DNA of 64,000 bases from Alteromonas macleodii (GTDB taxonomy: Bacteria > Pseudomonadota > Gammaproteobacteria > Enterobacterales > Alteromonadaceae), in contig NZ_LR812090.1 of the NCBI RefSeq assembly GCF_903772925.1, positions 3,903,830-3,967,829 on the forward strand. The letters run 5' to 3'. Shown here piece by piece: positions 8,674 through 18,083 of the stretch (position 1 is the first letter of the stretch; each line of letters begins with the position of its first letter). The notes under the pieces are model-generated. The model was not told the DNA's origin. It made no database searches and saw only the letters and a list, made by a program, of their open reading frames with translations. Position numbers and translations under genes: made by a program.

Positions 8674-9990
8674 ATGCACAAAAAACTTATTTACACTGCT
8701 GTAGTTGCAGCGGTAATGTCAGCACCCCAGGTGTCTGCAGCAAAAATTGAATTAAGCGAAGCGTTTAACTACAACGCTTTCATCTTTGAAGATTACGAAG
8801 GTGAGCGTTCTGACGTTGAAGGCTCGTTAGCCGTAGGTGGAAACCTAACGGTTGACGACTTTGATGTAGGTCTTCTACTCCCTACCGATCTTTCCTCAAG
8901 TGCACTTTATGTAGGTGGCGATCTTACTTACACCCGAGGCCATGTTCACGCAGGACAAACTACAGTTTCAGGAATGGTTAGTGCTAATGGCGTAATGTTC
9001 GATGGAGCACTAAACAGTGGTAGTACTACCACCGTAACCTACGGTAGTGTGGAAAACGGCGGTATATTCAGTGAAGGTGACGTGACATTAGAGAAGGCAG
9101 GCGTTAATAACGGTGATATCCAGTCTGAGCAAGCCGTTACCATCCGTGAAGCGGGTGTAAATGGCTCCATAACATACGGTACAACGCTTACCGTGGATAA
9201 CGCTGGCTATTCGGGGAGCGCAGTGCAGTCTTCCAGTAATACAGTAAACGTCGACAATCTCGATTTTAATTCCATCGCTAATGAAGTAACGGCGCAGTCT
9301 CAAGACTTTGCTTCGATGAGCGTAAATGGAACAACAACACTGACCTGTACCGACGCTTCAGATCCAAATGCGTTAGTCAGTTGTAATGACAGTAATATCG
9401 ATACTCTCGACACCATCGTATTTTCTGGCTCCGATGATGTGAATATCTATTCGATTAGTTCTGACTGGTTCAGTGCTGCCGACAAAGACATTGTTTACGA
9501 TTTCTCTACCACCAGCTATAACATTATCAATGTGTACGGGGATACGGTAGAGCTGTTTAATACTGGCTTCTTCAATACTGCATTTACGCAGGAAAACGAA
9601 TATTTTACAGAAAATGGCCAGTATAGAGACAACGATAACAACATAGGCCAACGTCACGATGGACTTTACACTAACAATATTTTGTTTAATTTTGTTGATG
9701 CTGAAGATCTAACCCTGCACAGTGTTGGCGTGAAAGGTAGCGTCTTGGCACCATATGCAGAGCTTAGCTTTTATAATGGTCACGTAGATGGCAACGTGAT
9801 TGCCAATAGTTTGGTCACGCCACTTGTGGAATTAGTTAATGACCAAGGCGAAACCTACAACGCGCCAACAGGCCAAATTAATAACTACCAGTTTGGCGCT
9901 ATCAACGTCAGTGAGCCCGCTTCAATCGCCCTTTTATTTGGCGCAGGGTGCTTTATGCTGGTTAGGCGTCGACAAGTTAGCAAGGTCTAA
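8674..9990 (+). CDS. Choice-of-anchor A family protein with PEP-CTERM sorting tail
   Basis: This is an exported protein of 438 aa. Residues 1-22 form a Sec signal peptide ending VSAA. The body starts with AFNYNAFIFEDYEGERSDVE and VEGSLAVGGNLTV, the hallmark of the choice-of-anchor-A domain, and then runs through Thr/Ser/Gly/Asn-rich beta repeats. The C-terminus (about 413-438) is a PEP-CTERM tail: SEPASI, a hydrophobic helix, then RRR. Such tails are recognised by exosortase, which would process the protein at the inner membrane on its way to the surface or matrix. It converges with the cellulose operon, suggesting a matrix role. A CTGGAG ribosome site precedes the ATG. Confidence 0.88.
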   Translation: MHKKLIYTAVVAAVMSAPQVSAAKIELSEAFNYNAFIFEDYEGERSDVEGSLAVGGNLTVDDFDVGLLLPTDLSSSALYVGGDLTYTRGHVHAGQTTVSGMVSANGVMFDGALNSGSTTTVTYGSVENGGIFSEGDVTLEKAGVNNGDIQSEQAVTIREAGVNGSITYGTTLTVDNAGYSGSAVQSSSNTVNVDNLDFNSIANEVTAQSQDFASMSVNGTTTLTCTDASDPNALVSCNDSNIDTLDTIVFSGSDDVNIYSISSDWFSAADKDIVYDFSTTSYNIINVYGDTVELFNTGFFNTAFTQENEYFTENGQYRDNDNNIGQRHDGLYTNNILFNFVDAEDLTLHSVGVKGSVLAPYAELSFYNGHVDGNVIANSLVTPLVELVNDQGETYNAPTGQINNYQFGAINVSEPASIALLFGAGCFMLVRRRQVSKV

Positions 9991-10014
9991 ACAGGATTAC
10001 TTGGTCTTTGATGA

Positions 10015-10041
10015 AAGCGGCTTTACAAAGCAAAGCCGCTT
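10015..10041. terminator. Hairpin between the PEP-CTERM gene and bcsC
   Basis: The inverted repeat AAGCGGCTTT / AAAGCCGCTT with a 7-base loop spans the last codons of bcsC and lies 24 bases after the PEP-CTERM gene stop. The T runs are short on both sides, so termination strength is uncertain. Confidence 0.5.
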
Positions 10042-12488
10042 AATCTTGGTGAAGACAGCAAAAGCTCATCACTTGTTACACCACTACCCTGCCCTTCTCG
10101 CCATCTTATTTGAATACCCGCTTCAAACGCTTGATATTCGACCGCAAACGCTTTTCCAATATAGCCAGCCACAATCCAGTTGTGGTCAATACGGTATTGA
10201 CCTTCAGCCATAAAATTGCCGCTTAAACCTGTATCTGTGCTTTCTCCAAGAGAAACACCTTCTTCTACACTAGAGTGCGCTAGCCCTATCGGAAAGCGCA
10301 GATCATCGTCTTGTTTAACACGAGAGAGCGCAAGTGAACTGCGCAGCTTAACCTGCCAGTTGAGTGCCTCTAGAGTTAGCAGTTCAGAATAGCCACCAAT
10401 ACTGACAAACTGACTCGGGCTAAAGTAGCCCCCGTTGCCTACCGTAAAACCACTTAAGTTTTTGTCATAGCTTGTATAGCTTAAGAACGGTCCTATACGC
10501 CAATAATCAAGGCGAGAAGATACCTTATCAGCTATGTCGTAACTCACGTCACCACGAAGTGATAACGCGCTGTTATCAGCAACGAGTTCGCCTTCTAATC
10601 GGCTTATCTGCGCAGTTCCCGCAACCGACATATTGTCGGCTATGGAATGGGCAACTAATCCACGAACACCGCTTTCTATCACATAGCCCCAAGACTGCTC
10701 TCGGTTAGCATAAAAAGTTCCGGTCTGACTCAATAGACTGTCTTCTTTCGCTTTTCTAAATAGAGTGGCCGCAACGGTTGTATCTGCTAAAAACTTTGTT
10801 GCCGAGATTTGCCCGGTTACTTTAGCGCCAACGGGTTGCTCGAACATGGCATATTCCAAATTCGCGTAAAAATTGAAGTCTGGTGCTTGATAATAGGCTT
10901 CAGCCCGAACACCTGTGTCTTCGAAACCACTTATGCCCAAAGATGTACTTTCTAATTGCCTGTCACCGAACCAATCACCAACTTGAGGAGAACCACTGTA
11001 GAACTGCTTATAGTCTAATGAAACTTGCCAAAGCCAGTTTTTATAACCACTGCCAATGCCTATGTATTGTGCCAGTACATCAAAGTTACCAAGCCCCTCG
11101 CCACCACTTCGACTGCGGGTATTCATACCGTAAACTGCACTTAAGCCATCTTTAGTTTGTGCGGTAGCCGCTTGTGAGTCGTCGTTTTGATAAGCTAACC
11201 AAAATTGTTTTCTAGGCCACGCGTTTCGAATATTACGCGCTTGCAAAATGCTCTTTACTGCGCCGTATTTTAAGGCCAAGCGATTTAATGTAGCGTCATT
11301 ACTTTGATTCAATGAAACCAATTCATTCGCAATAACCGTATTGGTTGGCGTTTTCGATAGCACTTGCTCGAAGGCCGACGTTGCGGTGGAAATGTCTTGT
11401 ATTTCTTTTGCAGCCCAGCCAATTAACGCACGTTCCTCTATGCTTAAAGGCCGCAAACGTTCAAGAGATTCGCCAGCTTGTATACTTTCTTTGTAATGCC
11501 TTGTATCGTAGAACTGGGCCTGTCGACTAGCCAAGCCATCTGCACAGCGTTTAATGAATACCTCAGTATCAATACTGCACGCCAAGTCGAAAGCGTTTTG
11601 CTTGGCAAGATCACTGCTTTGTGCGCTAAGTGCCAGATATCTGCCTTCGTTATCTTCGACTAAACTAAACAGCGCTTCGGCAAAGACATAATTTTTTAAA
11701 TCGTATTGTTGCCACGCCGCACCTTGTAGCACTTCTTTCGTGTAGCCATTGGTGTCAGATTTGAATAACTGTGCTAAGGATGTCGTATCTCGAAGCGACA
11801 ATGCCTGCTGAAGTTTTATTCCCCTCACACTGTTTAAACCTTGCTGCGCTGATTGTTTATCAATATCTCGAACAGCCAACTGCAAGGCTGAGGTAAACTG
11901 TTGGTTAGCAACCTCTAACATGCCTTTGTCGATAGCAGTCCACCCCATGAGCAAGTAAAAGTCAGTGCGCTTTAACTGATTGCTTAACGCAATAAGCCTT
12001 TCTACTTTTTGCTTTGGCGTTGTCGCTCTAGCTTTAGGCGTTAATTGCGCAAACCTTTCTAGTGGAAGCGCTTCTGAGGCAGGTTTGGCAACCTGATTTT
12101 GGGGCGTTTCGAGCGAATCATGGGGCGTAGAGTCAGCCTCAGGTTTGCCTGACTTATCTACTCTCGGCACTGAAACTACAGTCTTAATAGTGCCTTTAAG
12201 TCGGCCATTAATTCTATTAAGCTCAGCTTCTACTTCTTCCGGCACCTTCCACTGGGGGTAACGAGCCTTTAAACGCGTAAATTCTTCGTTCGCTAGCTTA
12301 ATCTGTCGTTCGTTAATGTGATACCAAAGCCCGGTTAAATCCGGCTGTTCTTGTTGTACCGGCAGTATGCCTAGATCTTTTTCTTTGTAGGTTGTTTTAG
12401 TTTGGCCGTACGCCTGCGTCGGCCCAAACGATGTGAGTAATGCGCCGATGGCTAGACAAAGTGACGTGCGTGTAAATCTTTCTTTCAC
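10023..12488 (-). CDS. bcsC: Cellulose synthase outer-membrane subunit BcsC (short form)
   Basis: BcsC forms the outer-membrane exit for cellulose, with a periplasmic TPR scaffold and a C-terminal beta-barrel. This 821 aa copy has a signal peptide (residues 1-28), helical repeat segments from about 50 to 440, and a barrel from about 460 to the end with alternating Tyr/Trp/Phe strands (SYKNWLWQVSLDYKQFYSGS type), ending GFAL. It is shorter than the roughly 1,150 aa enterobacterial protein, so the TPR scaffold has fewer repeats. It starts with GTG at 12488, overlapping the bcsZ stop by four bases (GTGA). It is the last gene of the operon. Confidence 0.88.
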   Translation of the reverse strand: MKERFTRTSLCLAIGALLTSFGPTQAYGQTKTTYKEKDLGILPVQQEQPDLTGLWYHINERQIKLANEEFTRLKARYPQWKVPEEVEAELNRINGRLKGTIKTVVSVPRVDKSGKPEADSTPHDSLETPQNQVAKPASEALPLERFAQLTPKARATTPKQKVERLIALSNQLKRTDFYLLMGWTAIDKGMLEVANQQFTSALQLAVRDIDKQSAQQGLNSVRGIKLQQALSLRDTTSLAQLFKSDTNGYTKEVLQGAAWQQYDLKNYVFAEALFSLVEDNEGRYLALSAQSSDLAKQNAFDLACSIDTEVFIKRCADGLASRQAQFYDTRHYKESIQAGESLERLRPLSIEERALIGWAAKEIQDISTATSAFEQVLSKTPTNTVIANELVSLNQSNDATLNRLALKYGAVKSILQARNIRNAWPRKQFWLAYQNDDSQAATAQTKDGLSAVYGMNTRSRSGGEGLGNFDVLAQYIGIGSGYKNWLWQVSLDYKQFYSGSPQVGDWFGDRQLESTSLGISGFEDTGVRAEAYYQAPDFNFYANLEYAMFEQPVGAKVTGQISATKFLADTTVAATLFRKAKEDSLLSQTGTFYANREQSWGYVIESGVRGLVAHSIADNMSVAGTAQISRLEGELVADNSALSLRGDVSYDIADKVSSRLDYWRIGPFLSYTSYDKNLSGFTVGNGGYFSPSQFVSIGGYSELLTLEALNWQVKLRSSLALSRVKQDDDLRFPIGLAHSSVEEGVSLGESTDTGLSGNFMAEGQYRIDHNWIVAGYIGKAFAVEYQAFEAGIQIRWREGQGSGVTSDELLLSSPRLSGFAL

Positions 12489-13591
12489 GATGCGTTATCC
12501 AAAACCGCTAACATGGAAAGCAGCGTTAGACTTGCAGAGTAATAATCCATGTTACGGTCGATTGGGGGCCACTCAGGCTTTTCTGGCGCTTCTGATTTCA
12601 TAAGGCTGTTTACTGCAATATGAACCGACTTCATACCTTCAGACATCTCGTACTCAGCTGTTTCCTCGTTTAACAAGTTGACCGTAGCTGGCGTGGGTGT
12701 AACAGCCCACCATGCATAATATGGCGCTAGTAACTCTTCGGCTAACTGAGTGTTTTTTCGAAATTGCGGTGACCATGAAAGCTGCAGTGGGATGCGGATC
12801 GCATTAAATCCGAATTCAGGCGATATCACGTTATCTAGGCTTACTGTGCCAATATCCTTATTGTCTGAGTCCGTATTGTTAGGCGTAAAACGCACCCAGT
12901 CACTTGGCAGCTTATAAGAAGAGAATTGCATTTTAGACAGCAAAGCTAAGCCCGACTTATAGACGCTTTCCCAGCGTTCGGGCGTAGCGGATATTCCCGC
13001 CAAATCAGTGATAGCGGGAAAAATCCAGTAAGACAAATTTAACTGCAAACTGTCCTTGCCTGCTTGTTCGGACGTAAATCCGTACTCACCTGGTAATAAT
13101 ACAACGCTGTTGGTGTTAGTTATCAACAACTTCTGTTCGACAGCACCCACAATTGCTTTAGCGTCTTCCAGATACGTGCTTACGCCCCACTGCTCATGCG
13201 CACGCAGTAATGCCCATGCGATAAGAAGTTCGCCATCAGAGGCGTTATTAGGGTCATCAATACAAGCAGCTGAATTATCAACACAAGGGCGATAACGCCA
13301 ACTAAACAAACTGTCGTCACGCATTAACGTGCTTTTAGACCAACGCCACAGCGCGTCAAAAGTGTCTTTATCGTTTGCGGCAACGGCGAAGAGCATACCG
13401 TACCCCTGCCCCTCGCTATGTGATACCTCATCATTTCCGGTGTCGACTACCCGCCCACCATCAATAAACAGCGCTTTATACGCAATGTACTGAGACTTAA
13501 ATTCGCTATCTTCTTCAGTAGAGCACGACATTAACAAAAGCGTGATACCCAATAAAAATATTGCTCTGATAAGGCTGTGTATATTTACCAT
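12485..13591 (-). CDS. bcsZ: Cellulase BcsZ, glycoside hydrolase family 8, predicted lipoprotein
   Basis: BcsZ is an endo-beta-1,4-glucanase that trims cellulose during secretion. The GH8 signature HSEGQGYGMLFAV holds the likely general acid Glu60, and SDGELLIAWALLRA carries a conserved Asp. I start at ATG 13591, which gives 368 aa, the family's usual length, and a 7-base overlap with bcsB; the frame is open upstream to 13687. The N-terminus reads LLLMSCSTEED, a lipobox with Cys23 and Ser at +2, which predicts outer-membrane anchoring. Enterobacterial BcsZ is soluble in the periplasm, so this is a difference worth noting. Confidence 0.9.
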   Translation of the reverse strand: MVNIHSLIRAIFLLGITLLLMSCSTEEDSEFKSQYIAYKALFIDGGRVVDTGNDEVSHSEGQGYGMLFAVAANDKDTFDALWRWSKSTLMRDDSLFSWRYRPCVDNSAACIDDPNNASDGELLIAWALLRAHEQWGVSTYLEDAKAIVGAVEQKLLITNTNSVVLLPGEYGFTSEQAGKDSLQLNLSYWIFPAITDLAGISATPERWESVYKSGLALLSKMQFSSYKLPSDWVRFTPNNTDSDNKDIGTVSLDNVISPEFGFNAIRIPLQLSWSPQFRKNTQLAEELLAPYYAWWAVTPTPATVNLLNEETAEYEMSEGMKSVHIAVNSLMKSEAPEKPEWPPIDRNMDYYSASLTLLSMLAVLDNAS

Positions 13592-15861
13592 GATTCTTGT
13601 ACTTGTTTGTTTCTGCGTTTCAACAGTAAATATATAAACAGGCTGACCACAAACACAATAGCAACGAAACCTATGAGCCAATACCATGGGTTGTTAGAAA
13701 GCCATAGTCGCAAGTACAACCAATTATCATCACCTGCCCCTACCTCATATTTATCGCTAACTTGCATGACCAATGATGGTGATAGAGCATTTTTCCAAGC
13801 AAAGAAGTCGCCAGCCATTTGCCCCCACATTGACAAACTAACCAGGTCGGCAACTCTCGCCTGAAGCAGTTCAGGACTTTGTGCAGCAATAATGAACATG
13901 GTATCTGTTTGAGATGAAGTAGGATGCTCTTGGGCGGTCAATACTGCCTGCTCACCTAAATCACTTTCTTGTACTGTATGCCCATCTACACGCATTGCTT
14001 TGAAAGACATGTCGTCTGTAAGTGTACGTATGCGGTTGTACAAATTATTTTGCAATCGATAAGACCAACGTTTAGTCGCCTCTATCGCAGTGCTAAATTC
14101 GCTCTGCTCAATTTGCGAAAGGGTTTCAGGCGTGCCTAAAACAATAGCTGAGCCATCGGTAGAAATGTTATTTTCTTCTCTAATCTGCAGGTTTAATAAA
14201 GGAACTTGTGCAACTTGTGCAAGTTTAGCCGTTAGCGTTAGCGCGGTACCTAGGTAGCTATCTGATGGAATGACAATTGTGGAAACAGGTGCCGACTTGA
14301 ATCGTGCAAACGGGTAGGCAGTTTCAGACAATAACGCCAAATTCGGCTGCACGGCAACATTTCCTGCATCTGGAAACTCGATAGCAGAAGAATCTGCCAG
14401 CTGAAAGACTAAATGCTCACCTGAAACATCATCACAGGGTACTCCCGCAAGTGGCGCGCGTAAACTCAAATCAAAGTCGACATTGTTGATGCCTCCTTTA
14501 AAAAAGCGCGCTGGCACCCTGAGTTGATAATCTCTAAACGACTGACCGTTGTCATTATTAAGCGCTAGGCCATGAACCAATTCATCATTTACGCTCACAT
14601 TCATTGCTGAGCCAGGTCCGAAACCCGCGCCATACCCAAAATCTAAGAACAAATTAACGCTGGCATTCTCTGGTACGTAAAAGTCAGCAGGTAATCTAAA
14701 CGATACTCGTTTGTTGAAGGTGCCTTCATCTCTAAATTGCGATGTAGGCACGCCTAAATCTTGGAATGTGTAATGATTATCAGGAGCCAGCACAAAATTG
14801 CGTTGAAGCGTGTCTGCTTTCATCTGAGTTTGGGATAGTATAGTGACTTGAGAGACTGGATTGATAGCGTCATCCATTACCGCTAGTGCTTTTGCAGCTT
14901 CAAGCACTTCAATTGGTGTAGTACCACTAACGATAAGCCGATAGCTCGCCGGTACAATTACTTCACCATCTTTAACAAATGCTGGCGTTCGCTGGGTTTT
15001 CAAAAATGCACCGTCAATATCGTTTATTACTTCATCAGACAAAACGGGAGATAACGCATCTACGGTGCCAATCAATACGTGAACGGGCTGCTTTTCTTTT
15101 CGTTCCAAATACCAAGCAGTGCGTTCATAACGCGCTACGTTTTCCTCACCCCAATAGGTATTCTCAGTCTCTTTTAGTTGGGGCAACACATAACCATCAT
15201 CAAAGGTATCGTGCTCTACAATTAAAGGTTGGTATTGATTTCTAAGCGCTAGAGCTTGTGCCACTAAGGGCAAAGTTTGTTGCTTTAGCTCACTTTCAAT
15301 CTCTCGTGCAGTGTAAAGCTGTACGTCCCTCTGTCCGCCAATACCTGGATTAAAGAAACCGCTTAAATCTTCTAATTTAAAAGGTTTGTTATCAATTGAT
15401 GTTTCTAATTGTAACGTTGACGTATAGGCATTAATTTCACTCCATAGCTCAGGTGCGCTGCCATCTACGCACTGTTCGGCATAGTGCTGGCTTACGGCTA
15501 ACGTCAGTGAATTAAAGCCAGCTCGCCATAGAGACTTGGGTATTTCTATCTCAGATACTAAAGACGGCCTTTGAGGGTCAAAAGCCACCTGACCGATAGT
15601 CGCGTTGTTGAACCTAACATAAAGTTGAGAGCGTTTTTTGATCAACGCTTGGGAGCTCAATACTTCTAACCGCAGTCGAGCGCTGTCTACTTTCGTAACT
15701 GAACTAAGAGGTATAGGTATATCTAGCGTTGCGGCTTTGCCTTGAAGGCGCAGGGTTTCGTCGCCGCCGAAGAACTCTGTTAGCCTGTAAGTATCGGTTT
15801 GGGCCGCGAGGCCGAATGATACGCACAAACACAACATGAACATAAAGTATTTTTTAATCAT
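13585..15861 (-). CDS. bcsB: Cellulose synthase regulatory subunit BcsB
   Basis: BcsB is the periplasmic, membrane-anchored partner of BcsA that guides the growing glucan. The 758 aa protein has a signal peptide (residues 1-20, ending LAAQ), two beta-rich carbohydrate-binding-like and flavodoxin-like modules, conserved FLDFGYGAGFGPGSAMNV and PARFFKGGINNVDFDL blocks, and one C-terminal TM helix (about 725-747) followed by KRRNK. Its ATG overlaps the bcsA stop (ATGA), which indicates translational coupling and fits the stoichiometric BcsA-BcsB complex. Confidence 0.92.
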   Translation of the reverse strand: MIKKYFMFMLCLCVSFGLAAQTDTYRLTEFFGGDETLRLQGKAATLDIPIPLSSVTKVDSARLRLEVLSSQALIKKRSQLYVRFNNATIGQVAFDPQRPSLVSEIEIPKSLWRAGFNSLTLAVSQHYAEQCVDGSAPELWSEINAYTSTLQLETSIDNKPFKLEDLSGFFNPGIGGQRDVQLYTAREIESELKQQTLPLVAQALALRNQYQPLIVEHDTFDDGYVLPQLKETENTYWGEENVARYERTAWYLERKEKQPVHVLIGTVDALSPVLSDEVINDIDGAFLKTQRTPAFVKDGEVIVPASYRLIVSGTTPIEVLEAAKALAVMDDAINPVSQVTILSQTQMKADTLQRNFVLAPDNHYTFQDLGVPTSQFRDEGTFNKRVSFRLPADFYVPENASVNLFLDFGYGAGFGPGSAMNVSVNDELVHGLALNNDNGQSFRDYQLRVPARFFKGGINNVDFDLSLRAPLAGVPCDDVSGEHLVFQLADSSAIEFPDAGNVAVQPNLALLSETAYPFARFKSAPVSTIVIPSDSYLGTALTLTAKLAQVAQVPLLNLQIREENNISTDGSAIVLGTPETLSQIEQSEFSTAIEATKRWSYRLQNNLYNRIRTLTDDMSFKAMRVDGHTVQESDLGEQAVLTAQEHPTSSQTDTMFIIAAQSPELLQARVADLVSLSMWGQMAGDFFAWKNALSPSLVMQVSDKYEVGAGDDNWLYLRLWLSNNPWYWLIGFVAIVFVVSLFIYLLLKRRNKQVQESW

Positions 15862-18083
15862 TGTTTGTCCTTTACCGACTTAGGTAACAGACCTAATCTA
15901 TCGGCTAATTTGCCTATTAATACAAGCATATGCAATAAAGCTGGCTTTAATCCAACTTTTAATACGTGTTTAGCTCCAAACCAGTAAGAGATAGGCCTGG
16001 TTCTACGACGTTGAAACGATAACCAACGCAAGCTGTCACAAAGAGTGAAGGCGATGACTTCGTTTTCTTGTTCGTCCGTTTCGGGAACAAAACGTACTCT
16101 TAGTATTTTAGATTTGCTATCGTAGTTCAGTACAACTATAGCGATATGTACATTCTTATTTAAAGCATGGCTCCATGACGAAAGTGTTGCCTTTTCCGGA
16201 ACGAATGCCCCTTCACCTTTCAATCGCAACCTTGCTCCACCTAATGAAAGGTCGACTAAATCACCCACCCAAGCTTCATCACTTTTAGTTTTAATCACTA
16301 CACTATTGGTGGCTGGCAACCTAGCCTGGCTGCGTACCTGTTTTCGCTCAAGTAGAACACTCAACACTGACAGCAACAAAATTAAATTAAAGACATTCCA
16401 AAGCAATACGACTACCGTAAGCTCGCGGGTTAGTGGTTCAGTTATTAATTTATAAACTCCGCACCCTAGCGCGAAGGTAATAAGAAGTATTCCCCAGTAA
16501 AAAACATTGGAAAGCGGCGATACAAAGGTTTTCTCTAAGCTTTCTCCTTTTGGCGTAACGACAAAAGATGGCGCTCGAGGCTTTAAGAAAACTTTCACGA
16601 GTGCGTTTAATGTAAATGCGCATTGCAATATTTCGTAAAGCTCGGATACCAAGGGCCATCGCGTTCGCCCAAAGAGCATTGTTGAGATCATATAGGTTGC
16701 AACTACGTGGGGTAATGTAAATGCGAATATCTCTAGTATAGAGGCATGGTAAACCTGAAGCCCGAACACAAGATATGCTAAAGGCATGAATAAAAAGATA
16801 ATGCGGGCGAAAGGAAACAGCCAGAACATGATTGAACTCATGTAGCCCACCCGCTGGTACCACTTCAGACCTTCCGCTTTAAAAGGTTTTTTAAGTAGTA
16901 AGATTTGCGTCATTCCCTGCGCCCAACGCATACGCTGTTGAATAAACGCATCGAAGGTTTCAGGAGCAAGCCCGCTTACCATAGGTCTGTCAACATACAC
17001 AGACTCATAGCCCATTTTATGCAGGTCTAGCGCGGTTTCTGCATCTTCGGTAATAGAGTCACCAGAAATACCGCCAACTAAGTCCAGGTGCTTTCGACGC
17101 ATTAATGCGGCTGACCCACAAAAAAACGAACTGCCCCAATAATCTAGCCCCTTTTGAATAGTGCCATAGAACATGTCGTTCTCTGAAGGCATGCGCGTAA
17201 ACGCTGAAAAGTAATTGCGCTCTACTGGGTCTGGGTTCGCCATAAAGTGAGGCGTTTGAACCAAGAACACTTTTTCGTTCTTAAGCACCCAAGGGACAGT
17301 TCTGTCGAGAAAATCAGAAGTAGGCACGTGATCAGCATCGAGGATTACAATCAAATCTCCCGTTGTATTTTGTATTGCACTATTAACGTTGCCCGCCTTA
17401 GCAAACTCATTTTTCGCCCGAGTGTGATAGGTAATACCTAAGCGCGAACAAAGTGACTGTAAGTCTTGTCGACGCTGCCTTGCTGACGCTGCCGAGATAG
17501 GGTTATCCGCGTTGATTTTCTGATCTGTACCACCGTCGTCAAGCAGGTGAATATGAAGCTTATCTTTTGGGTAGTCCAACATTTGTGCGGCACGAATTGT
17601 GACCTCTAATATGTCTTCATCTTCGTTATAACTCGGAATCATAACGTCAACGCTTGGTAGCGTAGCCTTATCCATACCATCTAGTGAGAGCAATGGCCTA
17701 CTCAACGGGAAAGCATTAACGATAGCGCCCAATACCGAAGTGATACCAGCATATATTTCTGCTGCGAACAGTAGCCATACTGCAATCATCGATAAAATAT
17801 CTGAATAGGTGAGTGTATAAATACCCCGCCATAACAAATATCGTACGCTAAGTGCTATTGCTAAAACGAGGGCAAAGATACGGAATAAATGTTGGTATTT
17901 CTGAGTATGGCGCGCTTCTTTACTACAAAGCGAGATGAAGATTAGGATAGTAATAGAGGCCAATAGTTGGCCAAGAGCGTCCATTGGCGCTAAAAGTAAG
18001 CCTCCTAATAAACAAGAGGCTACCAAAAGCAGCAAAATTAGCTTGGAGGTATAGTGATGTCTATGAGCTTGCGAATAATCCAA
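15858..18083 (-). CDS. bcsA: Cellulose synthase catalytic subunit BcsA (UDP-forming), with PilZ domain
   Basis: BcsA polymerises UDP-glucose and moves the chain across the inner membrane. In 741 aa the order is: N-terminal TM helices (14-120), GT2 domain with DDGG (182-185), DADH (249-252), TED (345-347) and QQRMRW (382-387), further TM helices, and a PilZ domain with RSQAR (584-588) and DLSLGG (611-616). The PilZ residues are those that bind c-di-GMP, so activity should be c-di-GMP dependent. Translation starts with TTG at 18083 inside the 3' end of the upstream gene (23-base overlap), another sign of coupling. Confidence 0.95.
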   Translation of the reverse strand: MDYSQAHRHHYTSKLILLLLVASCLLGGLLLAPMDALGQLLASITILIFISLCSKEARHTQKYQHLFRIFALVLAIALSVRYLLWRGIYTLTYSDILSMIAVWLLFAAEIYAGITSVLGAIVNAFPLSRPLLSLDGMDKATLPSVDVMIPSYNEDEDILEVTIRAAQMLDYPKDKLHIHLLDDGGTDQKINADNPISAASARQRRQDLQSLCSRLGITYHTRAKNEFAKAGNVNSAIQNTTGDLIVILDADHVPTSDFLDRTVPWVLKNEKVFLVQTPHFMANPDPVERNYFSAFTRMPSENDMFYGTIQKGLDYWGSSFFCGSAALMRRKHLDLVGGISGDSITEDAETALDLHKMGYESVYVDRPMVSGLAPETFDAFIQQRMRWAQGMTQILLLKKPFKAEGLKWYQRVGYMSSIMFWLFPFARIIFLFMPLAYLVFGLQVYHASILEIFAFTLPHVVATYMISTMLFGRTRWPLVSELYEILQCAFTLNALVKVFLKPRAPSFVVTPKGESLEKTFVSPLSNVFYWGILLITFALGCGVYKLITEPLTRELTVVVLLWNVFNLILLLSVLSVLLERKQVRSQARLPATNSVVIKTKSDEAWVGDLVDLSLGGARLRLKGEGAFVPEKATLSSWSHALNKNVHIAIVVLNYDSKSKILRVRFVPETDEQENEVIAFTLCDSLRWLSFQRRRTRPISYWFGAKHVLKVGLKPALLHMLVLIGKLADRLGLLPKSVKDKQ

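Noticed and set aside
9839..10213. Plus-strand frame of 124 codons spanning the end of the PEP-CTERM gene and the end of bcsC
   Set aside because: It overlaps two real genes in other frames and has no start signal.
10472..11663. Several plus-strand frames of 60-90 codons inside bcsC
   Set aside because: They are antisense to a well-supported gene, lack ribosome sites and have no recognisable features.
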